Origin: Chthoniobacterales bacterium
Lineage (GTDB): Bacteria; Verrucomicrobiota; Verrucomicrobiia; Chthoniobacterales; UBA10450
DNA length: 47,691 bases
NCBI GenBank assembly: GCA_013821455.1
Contig: JACDGS010000034.1
Span: 1 to 47,691 of the forward strand
Direction: 5' to 3'
A model generated the notes under the pieces. That model searched no databases, was not told the origin of the DNA, and saw nothing but the letters and a program-made list of their open reading frames with translations. Both the position numbers and the translations under genes were made by a program. Below are positions 19,155-26,476 of the stretch, one piece after another (position 1 is the first letter of the stretch; the number at the start of each line of letters is the position of its first letter).

Positions 19155-19217
19155 AGATATCGGGCTTGTATCAAGGAGCGACCGTGCTTGGTGCGAAATA
19201 GTCTTTAATGGTATTCC

Positions 19218-19296
19218 TGTAGCGTGCGCTGTCCTCAGCGCAACGGACGATCCGGATACGTCGCCGGGTAATCCGCTGAGGACAGCGGACGCTACA
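19218..19296. repeat. Intergenic inverted-repeat element, 'tgtagcgt' family
   Basis: Arms of 23 bp (19218-19240 and 19274-19296) are reverse complements with one mismatch: the left begins tgtagcgtgcgctgtcc and the right ends aggacagcggacgctaca. The 33-base centre shows no structure. It lies between the Rieske gene and the convergent MoaD-like gene and may act as a bidirectional terminator or be a small REP-like element. Confidence 0.8.
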
Positions 19297-19319
19297 GAAC
19301 GCCGGGCGCGTCGAGGCAG

Positions 19320-19616
19320 CTAGCCACCCGCCATTGCGCCGATAATGACAAAAGGCTCAAGCCCACGCGCGACCTCGTCCGCCACAGGAATCTCGGGCGC
19401 CAAATGGGAGACATCTTCTCCGTTGGCAAAAAACCTAACGAGAGTTCGGCGGCGCCGGGTGCCTTGCTCTCGAATAGTACCGCGCAGGACTGGATACGCA
19501 TTCTCCAGGGCGTCGAGAAGCGAGCTCTGCGTGACCGGTGCCGCCACTTCGAAACGCACTTCGTCTCGCACGTTCGCGAGCGTGCGCAGATGCGCCGGAA
19601 GGATGACCCGAATCAT
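19320..19616 (-). CDS. MoaD/ThiS-family ubiquitin-like sulfur carrier
   Basis: 98 residues with a beta-grasp pattern ending in the diagnostic di-glycine (IIGAMAGG then stop). Family members are adenylated and thiocarboxylated at this end to donate sulfur for molybdopterin, thiamin or other sulfur-containing products. The coding region overlaps the upstream BNR-repeat gene by 4 bases, so the two are co-translated. No E1-like activator (MoeB/ThiF) is in the window. The pairing argues for a specialised carrier rather than the housekeeping MoaD. Confidence 0.85.
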   Translation of the reverse strand: MIRVILPAHLRTLANVRDEVRFEVAAPVTQSSLLDALENAYPVLRGTIREQGTRRRRTLVRFFANGEDVSHLAPEIPVADEVARGLEPFVIIGAMAGG

Positions 19617-20728
19617 GGCAAGGTCTGGGCTTCGACGGAGAGGACGGCGGGTAAGTCTCTGGCAATCGCATTCCAGCTATCACCGGCGTCTGCGGAGGCA
19701 TAAACCTGTCCGCCCGTCGTGCCGAAGTAGATGCCACACTTATCCAGCGTATCGACCGACATGGCGTCGCGCAGGACGTTCACATAGCAGTTACTTTGCG
19801 GCAGACCTTTGGTTAGTGCTTCCCATTGGTTACCGCCTGTCCGGCTACGATAGACGCGTAACTTACCCTCTGGCGGGAAATGCTCTGAGTCACTCTTGAT
19901 GGGAACGACATAGATAGTCTCAGGTTCGTGCGCGTGCACGTCGATCGGAAAACCGAAATCGGATGGTAAGTCACCACTTACTTCGCTCCATAGGTCCCCG
20001 CCATTATCGCTCCTCATCACGTCCCAATGTTTTTGCATAAAGAGCACGTCGGGTTTTGACGGATGCCGCGCGAGACGATGCACGCAATGACCTACTTCCG
20101 CCGTAGGATCAGGTAATTCGTAGGGTGATATAAGGCCACGATTGATCGGGCGAAATGTTTCCCCGCTGTCATCGCTCCGGAAGGCGCCCGCAGCCGAGAT
20201 AGCGACAAAGATACGCGCGGGATCGATCGGATCGAGCAGGATGGTATGCAAGCACATCCCGCCGGCTCCCGGTTGCCATAACTTACCCTTGGCAGCGCGC
20301 AAGCCGGGAAGCTCCTGCCAGTTCTGCGCGCCATCGTTACTCCGAAATAGCGCCGCGTCTTCTACCCCCGCGTAAACTGTCTCGCGATCGGTGAGTGATG
20401 GCTCGAGATGCCAGACGCGCTTGAACTCCCATGGATGCTGCGTGCCGTCATACCATTGATGAGTGCCCGGCGTGCCATCGTAGGTGAAGTCTTTGCCTAA
20501 CGGCTGCCAGGTCTCACCGCCATCGTCGGAGCGCTGAATTAACTGGCCAAACCAGCTCGTGCTTTGCGAAGCGTAGAGACGATTCGGGTCCACCGGAGAA
20601 CCTTTAAGATGATAAATTTCCCAGCCGGCAAAATGTGGTCCGCTGATTTTCCAATCCGCGCGCCGGCCATCGGCGGTGAAAATAAAAGCTCCCTTGCGTG
20701 TGCCGACCAGCAATCTTATTCCACTCAT
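19613..20728 (-). CDS. BNR/Asp-box repeat beta-propeller protein
   Basis: 371 residues with at least six Asp-box turns of the SxDxGxTW type: [40 protein letters not shown] and SADAGDSW. These mark a six- or seven-bladed propeller as in sialidase-like and VPS10-type domains. It begins [17 protein letters not shown] with no signal peptide, so it is probably cytoplasmic. Catalytic residues of sialidase are not evident, and a binding role is at least as likely. It is coupled to the MoaD-like gene. Confidence 0.85.
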   Translation of the reverse strand: MSGIRLLVGTRKGAFIFTADGRRADWKISGPHFAGWEIYHLKGSPVDPNRLYASQSTSWFGQLIQRSDDGGETWQPLGKDFTYDGTPGTHQWYDGTQHPWEFKRVWHLEPSLTDRETVYAGVEDAALFRSNDGAQNWQELPGLRAAKGKLWQPGAGGMCLHTILLDPIDPARIFVAISAAGAFRSDDSGETFRPINRGLISPYELPDPTAEVGHCVHRLARHPSKPDVLFMQKHWDVMRSDNGGDLWSEVSGDLPSDFGFPIDVHAHEPETIYVVPIKSDSEHFPPEGKLRVYRSRTGGNQWEALTKGLPQSNCYVNVLRDAMSVDTLDKCGIYFGTTGGQVYASADAGDSWNAIARDLPAVLSVEAQTLP

Positions 20729-20835
20729 AGCGACAACCTTTTAACAAAATATTTCGCCAAGGCAATCATGGAAGGATCGCGGAGGTGTAAAAATATGGGC
20801 CAGCTAGTTAGGGCCATTTAACAATTCCTGCTCCC

Positions 20836-20963
20836 TGTCATCCCGAGCGAAGCCGAAGGCGCAGTCGAGGGATCCCGTGGAATTTCCCTGAAGCGCTCGA
20901 GGCTAAGCTTCACGGCAGTTCCACGGGATCCCTCGACTGCGCTGCGCTGCGCTCGGGATGACA
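20836..20963. repeat. Palindromic intergenic element, 'tcatcccga' family, copy 3
   Basis: tgtcatcccgagcgaagccg at the left is mirrored by gcgctcgggatgaca at the right, with an inner pair cagtcgagggatcccgtgg / ccacgggatccctcgactg that is a perfect 19-bp inverted repeat. One long hairpin fills most of the 304-base gap between the divergent propeller and flavoprotein genes; the rest of that gap shows nothing else recognisable. Confidence 0.85.
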
Positions 20964-21032
20964 CACATGTTGAGGAGATGGCTTGTCGTTCAGCTTTTGC
21001 TTCGCGGCGAACCGCGTTACAATAAGCGGCGC

Positions 21033-22334
21033 ATGAGTGCTGAGTTATACGACGTAGCCATCATCGGCGGAGGGCCGGCCGGGAGCACCGCGGCCACCTT
21101 GCTCGCGCGCACGGGACGGCGCGTCATTGTCTTCGAGAAGGAAAAGTTCCCGCGCTTTCATATTGGTGAATCACTACTGCCTTCGCTCATGCCGACGTTC
21201 GATCGGCTCGGCGTAAGGGAGCAGCTCGATCGCACTTTCATGCCGAAGTACGGCGGAGAAATCGCTGCGGCCTGCGGGGGTCGCCAGGCCAAGTTTTATT
21301 TCAAGGATGGTTTCAACGCGAAGCAGGATCGCGCCTACCAGGTCACGCGTTCGATTTTCGATGAGTTGCTCCTGAATCAATCCCGCGCCAGCGGGGCCGA
21401 AGTGCACGAAGAAACGATCGTGAACGAGCTCTCGTTAGGCGAAAGGAGCGTGGTGTTAGAGACAGTAAGCGCCGCCGGTAGGAAAACGATAACCGCGAGT
21501 TATCTAATCGATTGCAGTGGCCGACAAACAGTGGTTGGAAACTTCTGTCATTTGAAAAGGTCTTATCAGCACCTGCAGAAGTTTTCGATCTTCGCCCACT
21601 ACGAAAATGTGGACCGGCCGAGCGGCATCGATGGCACACTTATCCGAATGGTGCGCGGATTGGATCGCTGGTTTTGGATGATCCCACTCACTCCCACACG
21701 CATGAGTATCGGCGTGGTTATGGATACCAAGGTTTTCCGCGCACTTAAACTATCCCCAGAGGAGGCCCTCACTAAGTGCATCGAAGAACAACCGGTCGTG
21801 ACTGAGCGTATGACTCACGCCGAGCGGGTGTCTCCGGTCTATGCTGCCGGAGATTATTCTTATCGCAACGTGCAACTGCACGGCGATCGCTGGTTACTGG
21901 CTGGTGACGCCGCCGGCTTTATCGATCCGGTTTTTAGTAGCGGTGTTTATCTCGCAGTCTTATCCGGCGAGAAGGCCGCTGACACTCTCGAGCAGGTTCT
22001 GCGGGAACCACACCGTCGGCGAAAACTCTTTCAGAGCTACGAACGGAGCTTCAACTCTGTCCTGAAGATGTATCTCTCCTTTGTTAACTCGTGGTATAGC
22101 GGCAGGGAATTCATGGAGGTGTTCTTAAATCCTACCGACATCCTGCAGATTGCGCCGGCGGTTAATGCGCTGCTCGCCGGCAACGCGAGTAATAGCTTCC
22201 CCGTACGCTGGCGGATGTGGCTCTTCTATTTCTTTGTTCGCGCGCAGCGATACATTCCCTTTTCACCACGACTTACTCTTACCCCCACCAAGGCGGAGGG
22301 GTCAGCGCTCACGAACGAGCCAGTAACCGCGTGA
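21033..22334 (+). CDS. Flavin-dependent halogenase-like oxidoreductase (first of a pair)
   Basis: 433 residues. An N-terminal FAD-binding Rossmann motif, VAIIGGGPAGSTAATLLA, is followed by FPRFHIGESLLPSLMPTFDRLGV, typical of the phenol/pyrrole halogenase branch, and KYGGE near residue 73, where halogenases place the catalytic lysine. The WxWxIP motif of flavin halogenases is present (Trp213, Trp215, Ile217, Pro218), then LAGDAAGFIDPVFSSGVYLA. Proteins with these features may halogenate an electron-rich aromatic using FADH2, but similar ones act as reductases, so activity is inferred. I start at ATG 21033; upstream in-frame codons lie in the palindromic element. It ends in a GTGA overlap with the next gene. 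Confidence 0.8.
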   Translation: MSAELYDVAIIGGGPAGSTAATLLARTGRRVIVFEKEKFPRFHIGESLLPSLMPTFDRLGVREQLDRTFMPKYGGEIAAACGGRQAKFYFKDGFNAKQDRAYQVTRSIFDELLLNQSRASGAEVHEETIVNELSLGERSVVLETVSAAGRKTITASYLIDCSGRQTVVGNFCHLKRSYQHLQKFSIFAHYENVDRPSGIDGTLIRMVRGLDRWFWMIPLTPTRMSIGVVMDTKVFRALKLSPEEALTKCIEEQPVVTERMTHAERVSPVYAAGDYSYRNVQLHGDRWLLAGDAAGFIDPVFSSGVYLAVLSGEKAADTLEQVLREPHRRRKLFQSYERSFNSVLKMYLSFVNSWYSGREFMEVFLNPTDILQIAPAVNALLAGNASNSFPVRWRMWLFYFFVRAQRYIPFSPRLTLTPTKAEGSALTNEPVTA

Positions 22335-23905
22335 CTACTTCTAACTCCGACTACGATGTAGTTATCCTGGGCGGAGCGATGTCCGGCGCTTCGACCGCCG
22401 TGCTCCTCCTGCGGGAAAATCCCGGCCTGCGCGTTTTGATCGTCGAGAAGTCGAAACAATTCTCACGTCGCGTCGGTGAAGCGACGGTGGAGATAAGCAG
22501 TTACTTCATGGGCCGAGTGTTGGGTATGACTCAGTACCTCAATGAGCATCATCTCGCGAAACAGGGTTTGCGCTATTGGTTCGCGAATAAGGATGTCGCG
22601 AATCTGGGCGAAGCGAGTGAGTTGGGTGGTCGCTATCAGGTAAGGTTGCCATCCTATCTCATCGACCGATCGACCTTTGATGAAGAAGTGCTTCGACGTG
22701 CCTGTGATGCCGGCGCGGAACTCCTAAGACCTGCGGCCGTGAGCGATGTCCAGCTTTCACCTGGCGCCGTGCAAACGATAACTCTTAAGACGAACGATAC
22801 CGTGCGGACAATAACTGCTCGGTGGGTGGTAGACGCTTCCGGCGTCGCCGCCTTACTCGCCCGTAAGAACGGCTGGTTTGTTTCGAATGAAGCCCATCCC
22901 ACGGCGGCGGCCTGGTCGCGCTGGAAAGGAGTAAAGGACTGGGATAGTCTTGAGTTAGGAGATAGGTTTCCGGAGTGGAGTCAGGCAGTCTATGGTATCC
23001 GCGGGACAGCTACTAACCATATCACTGGGGACGGATGGTGGAGCTGGTGGATTCCGCTAAAAGGTGGCGATGTCAGTGTAGGTGTGGTCTTTGATCAGCG
23101 CCTCGTCCATTGGCCGCAGGATGGCAAGGTTGGCGACCGGCTAAGAGAGTTCCTCATGAAGCACCCGGTCGCACGTGAGATGCTTGCTCAGGCTGAATAC
23201 GATCAGGAAGATGTGCATTGGCGGAAGAACCTGGCCTACTCCAGTACGACTTTGGCAGGAGATGGCTTTGTTCTGGTCGGCGATGCAGCTGCTTTCCTGG
23301 ATCCTTTTTACAGTCCGGGGATGGATTGGATTTCCTTTACCGCAAGTGCCGCCGCAGACCTTATCGCAGCGGAGCGGCGAGGTGAAGCCATGCCCGAACG
23401 GATAGCGCGCCTTAACCGTGACTACGGCCTGAGTTATCGTTCCTGGTTCGACGCCGTTTACCGCGATAAGTACGAGTATCTCGGCGAATTCGACTTAATG
23501 AGTCTCTCGCTCATTCTGGACCTTGGCCTTTACTATCTCGGGATAGCTTCTCAGCCTTATAAGCTGGGACCAAAGGCGCTGTTAATACCACCGTTCTCCG
23601 AGCGTGTTTCCCGCCCTTTCTATCATCTTATCCGGACTTACAATCGACGCTTCGCCCAAATCGCTCGACGCCGGCGAAGGCTAGGCTTGCTTGGACGAAA
23701 AAATCGCGGGCGTCGTTGTCTTATCGGCGGCTTTACCCTTAAGCCCACTGATGTCGGACTTATCGTAAGAGCCCTTTCGCGCTGGTTGTGGTTGGAACTA
23801 ACAGAAGGTTGGCATAGCTGGATCGACCGTGCGCCGCGCGTCACTGCGAACAGTGAGTTATCCGCGCCCCTCGCTCCAACTGTCTCAGCTCCGACGCGCG
23901 GCTAA
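22331..23905 (+). CDS. Flavin-dependent halogenase-like oxidoreductase (second of a pair)
   Basis: 524 residues from a GTG start that overlaps the TGA of the preceding gene (GTGA). The nucleotide-binding loop reads VVILGGAMSGASTAVLL, with Ala in place of the third Gly. VGEATVEISSYFM corresponds to the 'VGEAT' block of tryptophan-type halogenases, WxWxIP is at Trp237-Trp239-Ile241-Pro242, and VLVGDAAAFLDPFYSPGMD is the FAD-pyrophosphate motif. The C-terminal part is basic and less conserved. The two coupled paralogue-like flavoproteins probably act in one pathway. The gene ends one base before the convergent ACMSD gene. Confidence 0.78.
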   Translation: MTTSNSDYDVVILGGAMSGASTAVLLLRENPGLRVLIVEKSKQFSRRVGEATVEISSYFMGRVLGMTQYLNEHHLAKQGLRYWFANKDVANLGEASELGGRYQVRLPSYLIDRSTFDEEVLRRACDAGAELLRPAAVSDVQLSPGAVQTITLKTNDTVRTITARWVVDASGVAALLARKNGWFVSNEAHPTAAAWSRWKGVKDWDSLELGDRFPEWSQAVYGIRGTATNHITGDGWWSWWIPLKGGDVSVGVVFDQRLVHWPQDGKVGDRLREFLMKHPVAREMLAQAEYDQEDVHWRKNLAYSSTTLAGDGFVLVGDAAAFLDPFYSPGMDWISFTASAAADLIAAERRGEAMPERIARLNRDYGLSYRSWFDAVYRDKYEYLGEFDLMSLSLILDLGLYYLGIASQPYKLGPKALLIPPFSERVSRPFYHLIRTYNRRFAQIARRRRRLGLLGRKNRGRRCLIGGFTLKPTDVGLIVRALSRWLWLELTEGWHSWIDRAPRVTANSELSAPLAPTVSAPTRG

Positions 23906-23906
23906 G

Positions 23907-24959
23907 TCAGGCTAAATCCAGAAACTCCCGGCAGTTATCCGCCAGGATGTGCTCTCTATCTGCCGGTGTGAGTTCAACCATGCTTTCTACAAGTGCTCCC
24001 GGATGGGATTCGCCTAACGGGAATGGGTAATCCGAACCCAGGATCACTCGCTTGATGCCAAATAGCTGCAGGAGGAAGCCCAAGGCCGCGGGGTCGTGGA
24101 CTAACGAGTCAACGTAGAAATGCGCTGGAGTGACAATGCCATCCTCAGACTTGGCCGCGACATAGTTACGCGGAGGAGTCTTACAATCGACCGCGCATAA
24201 GTCTGGTCGCACGTCGAAGCCATGACTTATGCGCCCCATGCTAAAAGGGAATGCGCCCCCGCCATGTGCAAACGCGACTCGAAGGTTGGGAAAGCGTTCG
24301 AAAACGCCGCCAAACATCATCGAACAAATAGCCAGCGAAGTCTCGGCGGGCATCCCGACCAGCCATGGCAGCCAATACTTAGTCATTCGTTCTTTGCCAA
24401 CCATATCCCAGGGATGAACGAAGATCGCCGCACCGAGCTTTTCCGCTGCGCTCCAGAAAGGGTAGAGAGACTTATCGTCGAGATTTCTGACACCGCTCGT
24501 GAGATAGGAATTCTCATCGACATGCGTCCCGATTTGCGCGCCGCGAAAACCCAGGTCACGCACGCAACGCTCTAACTCTTGCGCGGCTAACTCCGGATCC
24601 TGCAAAGGCACCGTGGCTAGACCGGCAAAGCGTGCCGGGAATGCTCGAACGACTTCCGCAATGTGGTCGTTCAAGCGGCGAGAGAGATCGAGCGCGTCGG
24701 CCGGTTTCGCCCAGTAACTGAACATCACCGGCACGGTCGAAAGCACCTGCATCGTCACGCCAGTCTGGTCGCATTCCTCGATTCTACGTCCGGGATTCCA
24801 GACGTTATCGCCGATTTCGCGAAAGAAACGGTCGCCGATCATCATGCGGGCACAGCACGGCTGGTGATGTTCCAGCCTAACGAATCCAGGATAACCGTAC
24901 TTCGCATCCAGATCGGGCCAGTCGCGCGGCAGAATGTGAGTATGCAGATCGATCTTCAC
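23907..24959 (-). CDS. nbaD: 2-amino-3-carboxymuconate-6-semialdehyde decarboxylase (ACMSD)
   Basis: 350 residues of the amidohydrolase superfamily. It opens KIDLHTHILP, giving the HxH zinc ligands, followed by PDLDAKYGYPGFVRLE as in ACMSD. Further ligands are in FVHPWDMVG, FAHGGGAFPF and the catalytic aspartate of LGSDYPFPLGE. ACMSD decarboxylates the ring-opened product of 3-hydroxyanthranilate and steers carbon away from quinolinate/NAD. HAO, which makes its substrate, lies 0.6 kb upstream on the same strand, which supports the assignment. A two-gene toxin-antitoxin-like pair lies between them. Confidence 0.9.
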   Translation of the reverse strand: MKIDLHTHILPRDWPDLDAKYGYPGFVRLEHHQPCCARMMIGDRFFREIGDNVWNPGRRIEECDQTGVTMQVLSTVPVMFSYWAKPADALDLSRRLNDHIAEVVRAFPARFAGLATVPLQDPELAAQELERCVRDLGFRGAQIGTHVDENSYLTSGVRNLDDKSLYPFWSAAEKLGAAIFVHPWDMVGKERMTKYWLPWLVGMPAETSLAICSMMFGGVFERFPNLRVAFAHGGGAFPFSMGRISHGFDVRPDLCAVDCKTPPRNYVAAKSEDGIVTPAHFYVDSLVHDPAALGFLLQLFGIKRVILGSDYPFPLGESHPGALVESMVELTPADREHILADNCREFLDLA

Positions 24960-24981
24960 GCTTTTCCTTGCACAGCTAGCG

Positions 24982-25314
24982 TTAAGGGCCGACGACGGTC
25001 AACGTTCCCGCGGTCGCCTGTTCCACGGCCGCCAGAATATTGGGGAGCAACGGATGGATATCTTGTAGTCGATTCGACCGCGAACGGACGAGGAGAACCG
25101 CGATACTAAATCTCGTTAGGCGCTGTTCCTCCGAAAGTTTGCGATCAACCGTCAGAAGGACATCGAAGTCCTGTTGCGCTAGTTCGAGCAACTCACCGTT
25201 CTTAATCCCCGCCCAACCGCAGCGTGGGACAGAAGATACCGAATGGCCTGAAAGAAATCGGCGTAACCGCGCCGGCACACACTCATCGAGCAGAATTCGC
25301 ACAGGCGCGGTCAA
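24982..25314 (-). CDS. DUF5615 PIN-like protein, probable toxin
   Basis: 110 residues beginning ILLDECVPARLRRFL, with later FDVLLTVDRKL: the conserved acidic residues of a PIN-like nuclease fold, as in DUF5615 (formerly grouped with 'Mut7-C-like' PIN proteins). Such proteins are commonly paired with DUF433 proteins, as here, in presumed type II toxin-antitoxin modules. Its start lies 32 bases inside the upstream DUF433 gene, so the two are translationally coupled. RNase activity is inferred, not shown by sequence. Confidence 0.86.
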   Translation of the reverse strand: MTAPVRILLDECVPARLRRFLSGHSVSSVPRCGWAGIKNGELLELAQQDFDVLLTVDRKLSEEQRLTRFSIAVLLVRSRSNRLQDIHPLLPNILAAVEQATAGTLTVVGP

Positions 25315-25510
25315 GAACGCTTTCTTTAGCCTCTTTTAGGAAGGCGATCACCTGTTCATGGGTAACGGTCGGGAAATCCTCACGAAACTCCCCGATCGAA
25401 TCCCCTCCCTCCAGATAATCGAGCAAGTGCTGAATCGGCACGCGCGTTCCCGCGAAGCAGGGCGCGCCGCTCATGATCTCCGGATCGATTTTGATGACGG
25501 ATGGTTTCAC
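25283..25510 (-). CDS. DUF433 protein, probable antitoxin
   Basis: 75 residues with the DUF433 hallmark IDPEIMSGAPCFAGTRVPIQHLLDYLEGG and a following helix region, a winged-helix-like DNA-binding fold. In the family the antitoxin gene precedes a PIN-like partner, as here. It follows HAO by 46 bases on the same strand and could be transcribed with it. Confidence 0.88.
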   Translation of the reverse strand: MKPSVIKIDPEIMSGAPCFAGTRVPIQHLLDYLEGGDSIGEFREDFPTVTHEQVIAFLKEAKESVLDRACANSAR

Positions 25511-25556
25511 AGATTTAGGATGCCGTAACGCTGCTGACGTGCAAGCAACAGTCTCG

Positions 25557-26099
25557 TTAGGCAGCGAAAGGCTCCACTGGTTTGGGCTGCGGCACTTTCG
25601 TGCCGCATTGGGCGCAGGTGCGGCGCGCGTCGTCGTTCCAGAAATCGAGCATCGCCTGGCTAAAGTGCTCGACGATATCGCCGCAATCGAAGTCGATGTT
25701 TTCCACCACCGCGCCGCAATTTTCGCAATAAAAAATGACGTGCTCGTGTTCGCCTGGCGGGCGGCGGCGTTCCACGACCACGCCTAACGTCTCCGGCGGC
25801 CGGACCGGCGCGTGCGGGACGTTAGGCGGAATGAAGAACGTCTCACCCTCGCGCACGAGATGCTCCACGATCTGGTCGCCTTCGCGGGTGAGCACTTTGA
25901 TGTCGCCTTTGAGCTGATAAAAATATTCCTCCGAGTCCACAAGATGGAAATCGTTTCGCGCGTTCGGACCGGCGATGACCATGACGAAGAAATCGCGGCC
26001 ATCGTAAAGATATTGGTTGCTGACCGGCGGCTTGAATTTATCGCGGTTCGCTTCGATCCAGTTTTCGAGATTTATCGGCGCCTGCACGGAGTTTTTCAT
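25557..26099 (-). CDS. nbaC: 3-hydroxyanthranilate 3,4-dioxygenase
   Basis: 180 residues of the cupin-type HAO family. Iron ligands are His52, Glu58 and His96; substrate-contact residues Arg48, Arg100 and Glu110 are in the expected places. The C-terminal part has the bacterial two-CxxC rubredoxin-like iron site (YCENCG and CAQCG). It opens 3-hydroxyanthranilate to 2-amino-3-carboxymuconate semialdehyde, the substrate of the ACMSD downstream. Its TAA stop (25557-25559) is part of a GCCTAACG word. The gene is divergent from kynU, which makes 3-hydroxyanthranilate from 3-hydroxykynurenine. Confidence 0.95.
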   Translation of the reverse strand: MKNSVQAPINLENWIEANRDKFKPPVSNQYLYDGRDFFVMVIAGPNARNDFHLVDSEEYFYQLKGDIKVLTREGDQIVEHLVREGETFFIPPNVPHAPVRPPETLGVVVERRRPPGEHEHVIFYCENCGAVVENIDFDCGDIVEHFSQAMLDFWNDDARRTCAQCGTKVPQPKPVEPFAA

Positions 26100-26200
26100 A
26101 GGTCCTAATCGCGGTCTCTGTCTCTAAACTTCGCGCGGCTCCCCCACAACCCAATCCTTCGTCGGCCAGAGCATCTCGACATCGTTAGGCGCGGCACGCT

Positions 26201-26315
26201 TGTCATCCTGAGCGGAGCGCAGCGAAGTCGAAGGATCCCGCGAACTGACGCAATCGCTCGCTCAACACAGAGCCGCAAGAGAGATCCCTCGCCGTCTTCG
26301 CGGCTCGGGATGACA
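26201..26315. repeat. Palindromic intergenic element, 'tcatcccga' family, copy 4
   Basis: tgtcatcctgagcggagcgc at the left is mirrored by ttcgcggctcgggatgaca at the right, with a less perfect centre. It lies in the 377-base divergent gap between HAO and kynU, 11 bases after a CGTTAGGC copy (26183-26190). The gap must also hold the promoters of both operons, but no -35/-10 pair could be placed securely. Confidence 0.8.
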
Positions 26316-26410
26316 ATAGCGCGAGCGACAGACCGGCGACAGCTTGGAGTCCTCATCATCGCCTGCGACGTCTTGGGAGCAGTTGAATTGTGAGTGCCTA
26401 GCGGTAAAGA

Positions 26411-26448
26411 AGCGCGGGAATCACGGCGTGGGCCCGCGCTCTTTTTTT
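26411..26448 (+). terminator. Terminator-like hairpin in the kynU-trp leader (possible attenuator)
   Basis: An 8-bp GC-rich stem (agcgcggg at 26411-26418 with cccgcgct at 26433-26440) is followed by C and seven T residues ending at 26448. That is 28 bases before the kynU ATG and on the coding strand. HAO is transcribed away from here, so no upstream plus-strand gene needs this terminator. The position fits a transcription attenuator of the tryptophan operon. The upstream leader shows no short reading frame rich in Trp codons and no T-box signature, so any sensing mechanism is unknown. Confidence 0.7.
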
Positions 26449-26476
26449 ACCTAATTTTTCCTACCCGAATAGAATC

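Noticed and set aside
20958-21032. A 25-codon N-terminal extension of the first halogenase-like protein
   Set aside because: It begins inside the palindromic element and does not resemble flavoprotein sequence; ATG 21033 starts right before the FAD motif.
13930-23905. A pyrrolnitrin-type cluster, from two halogenases plus a Rieske oxygenase
   Set aside because: No PrnB-like gene is present, the genes are on different strands, and the Rieske protein cannot be assigned to the PrnD group by eye.
26316-26476. A Trp-codon leader peptide or T-box before kynU
   Set aside because: The only short frame found (from the ATG near 26308) has no Trp codon, and no T-box consensus is visible.
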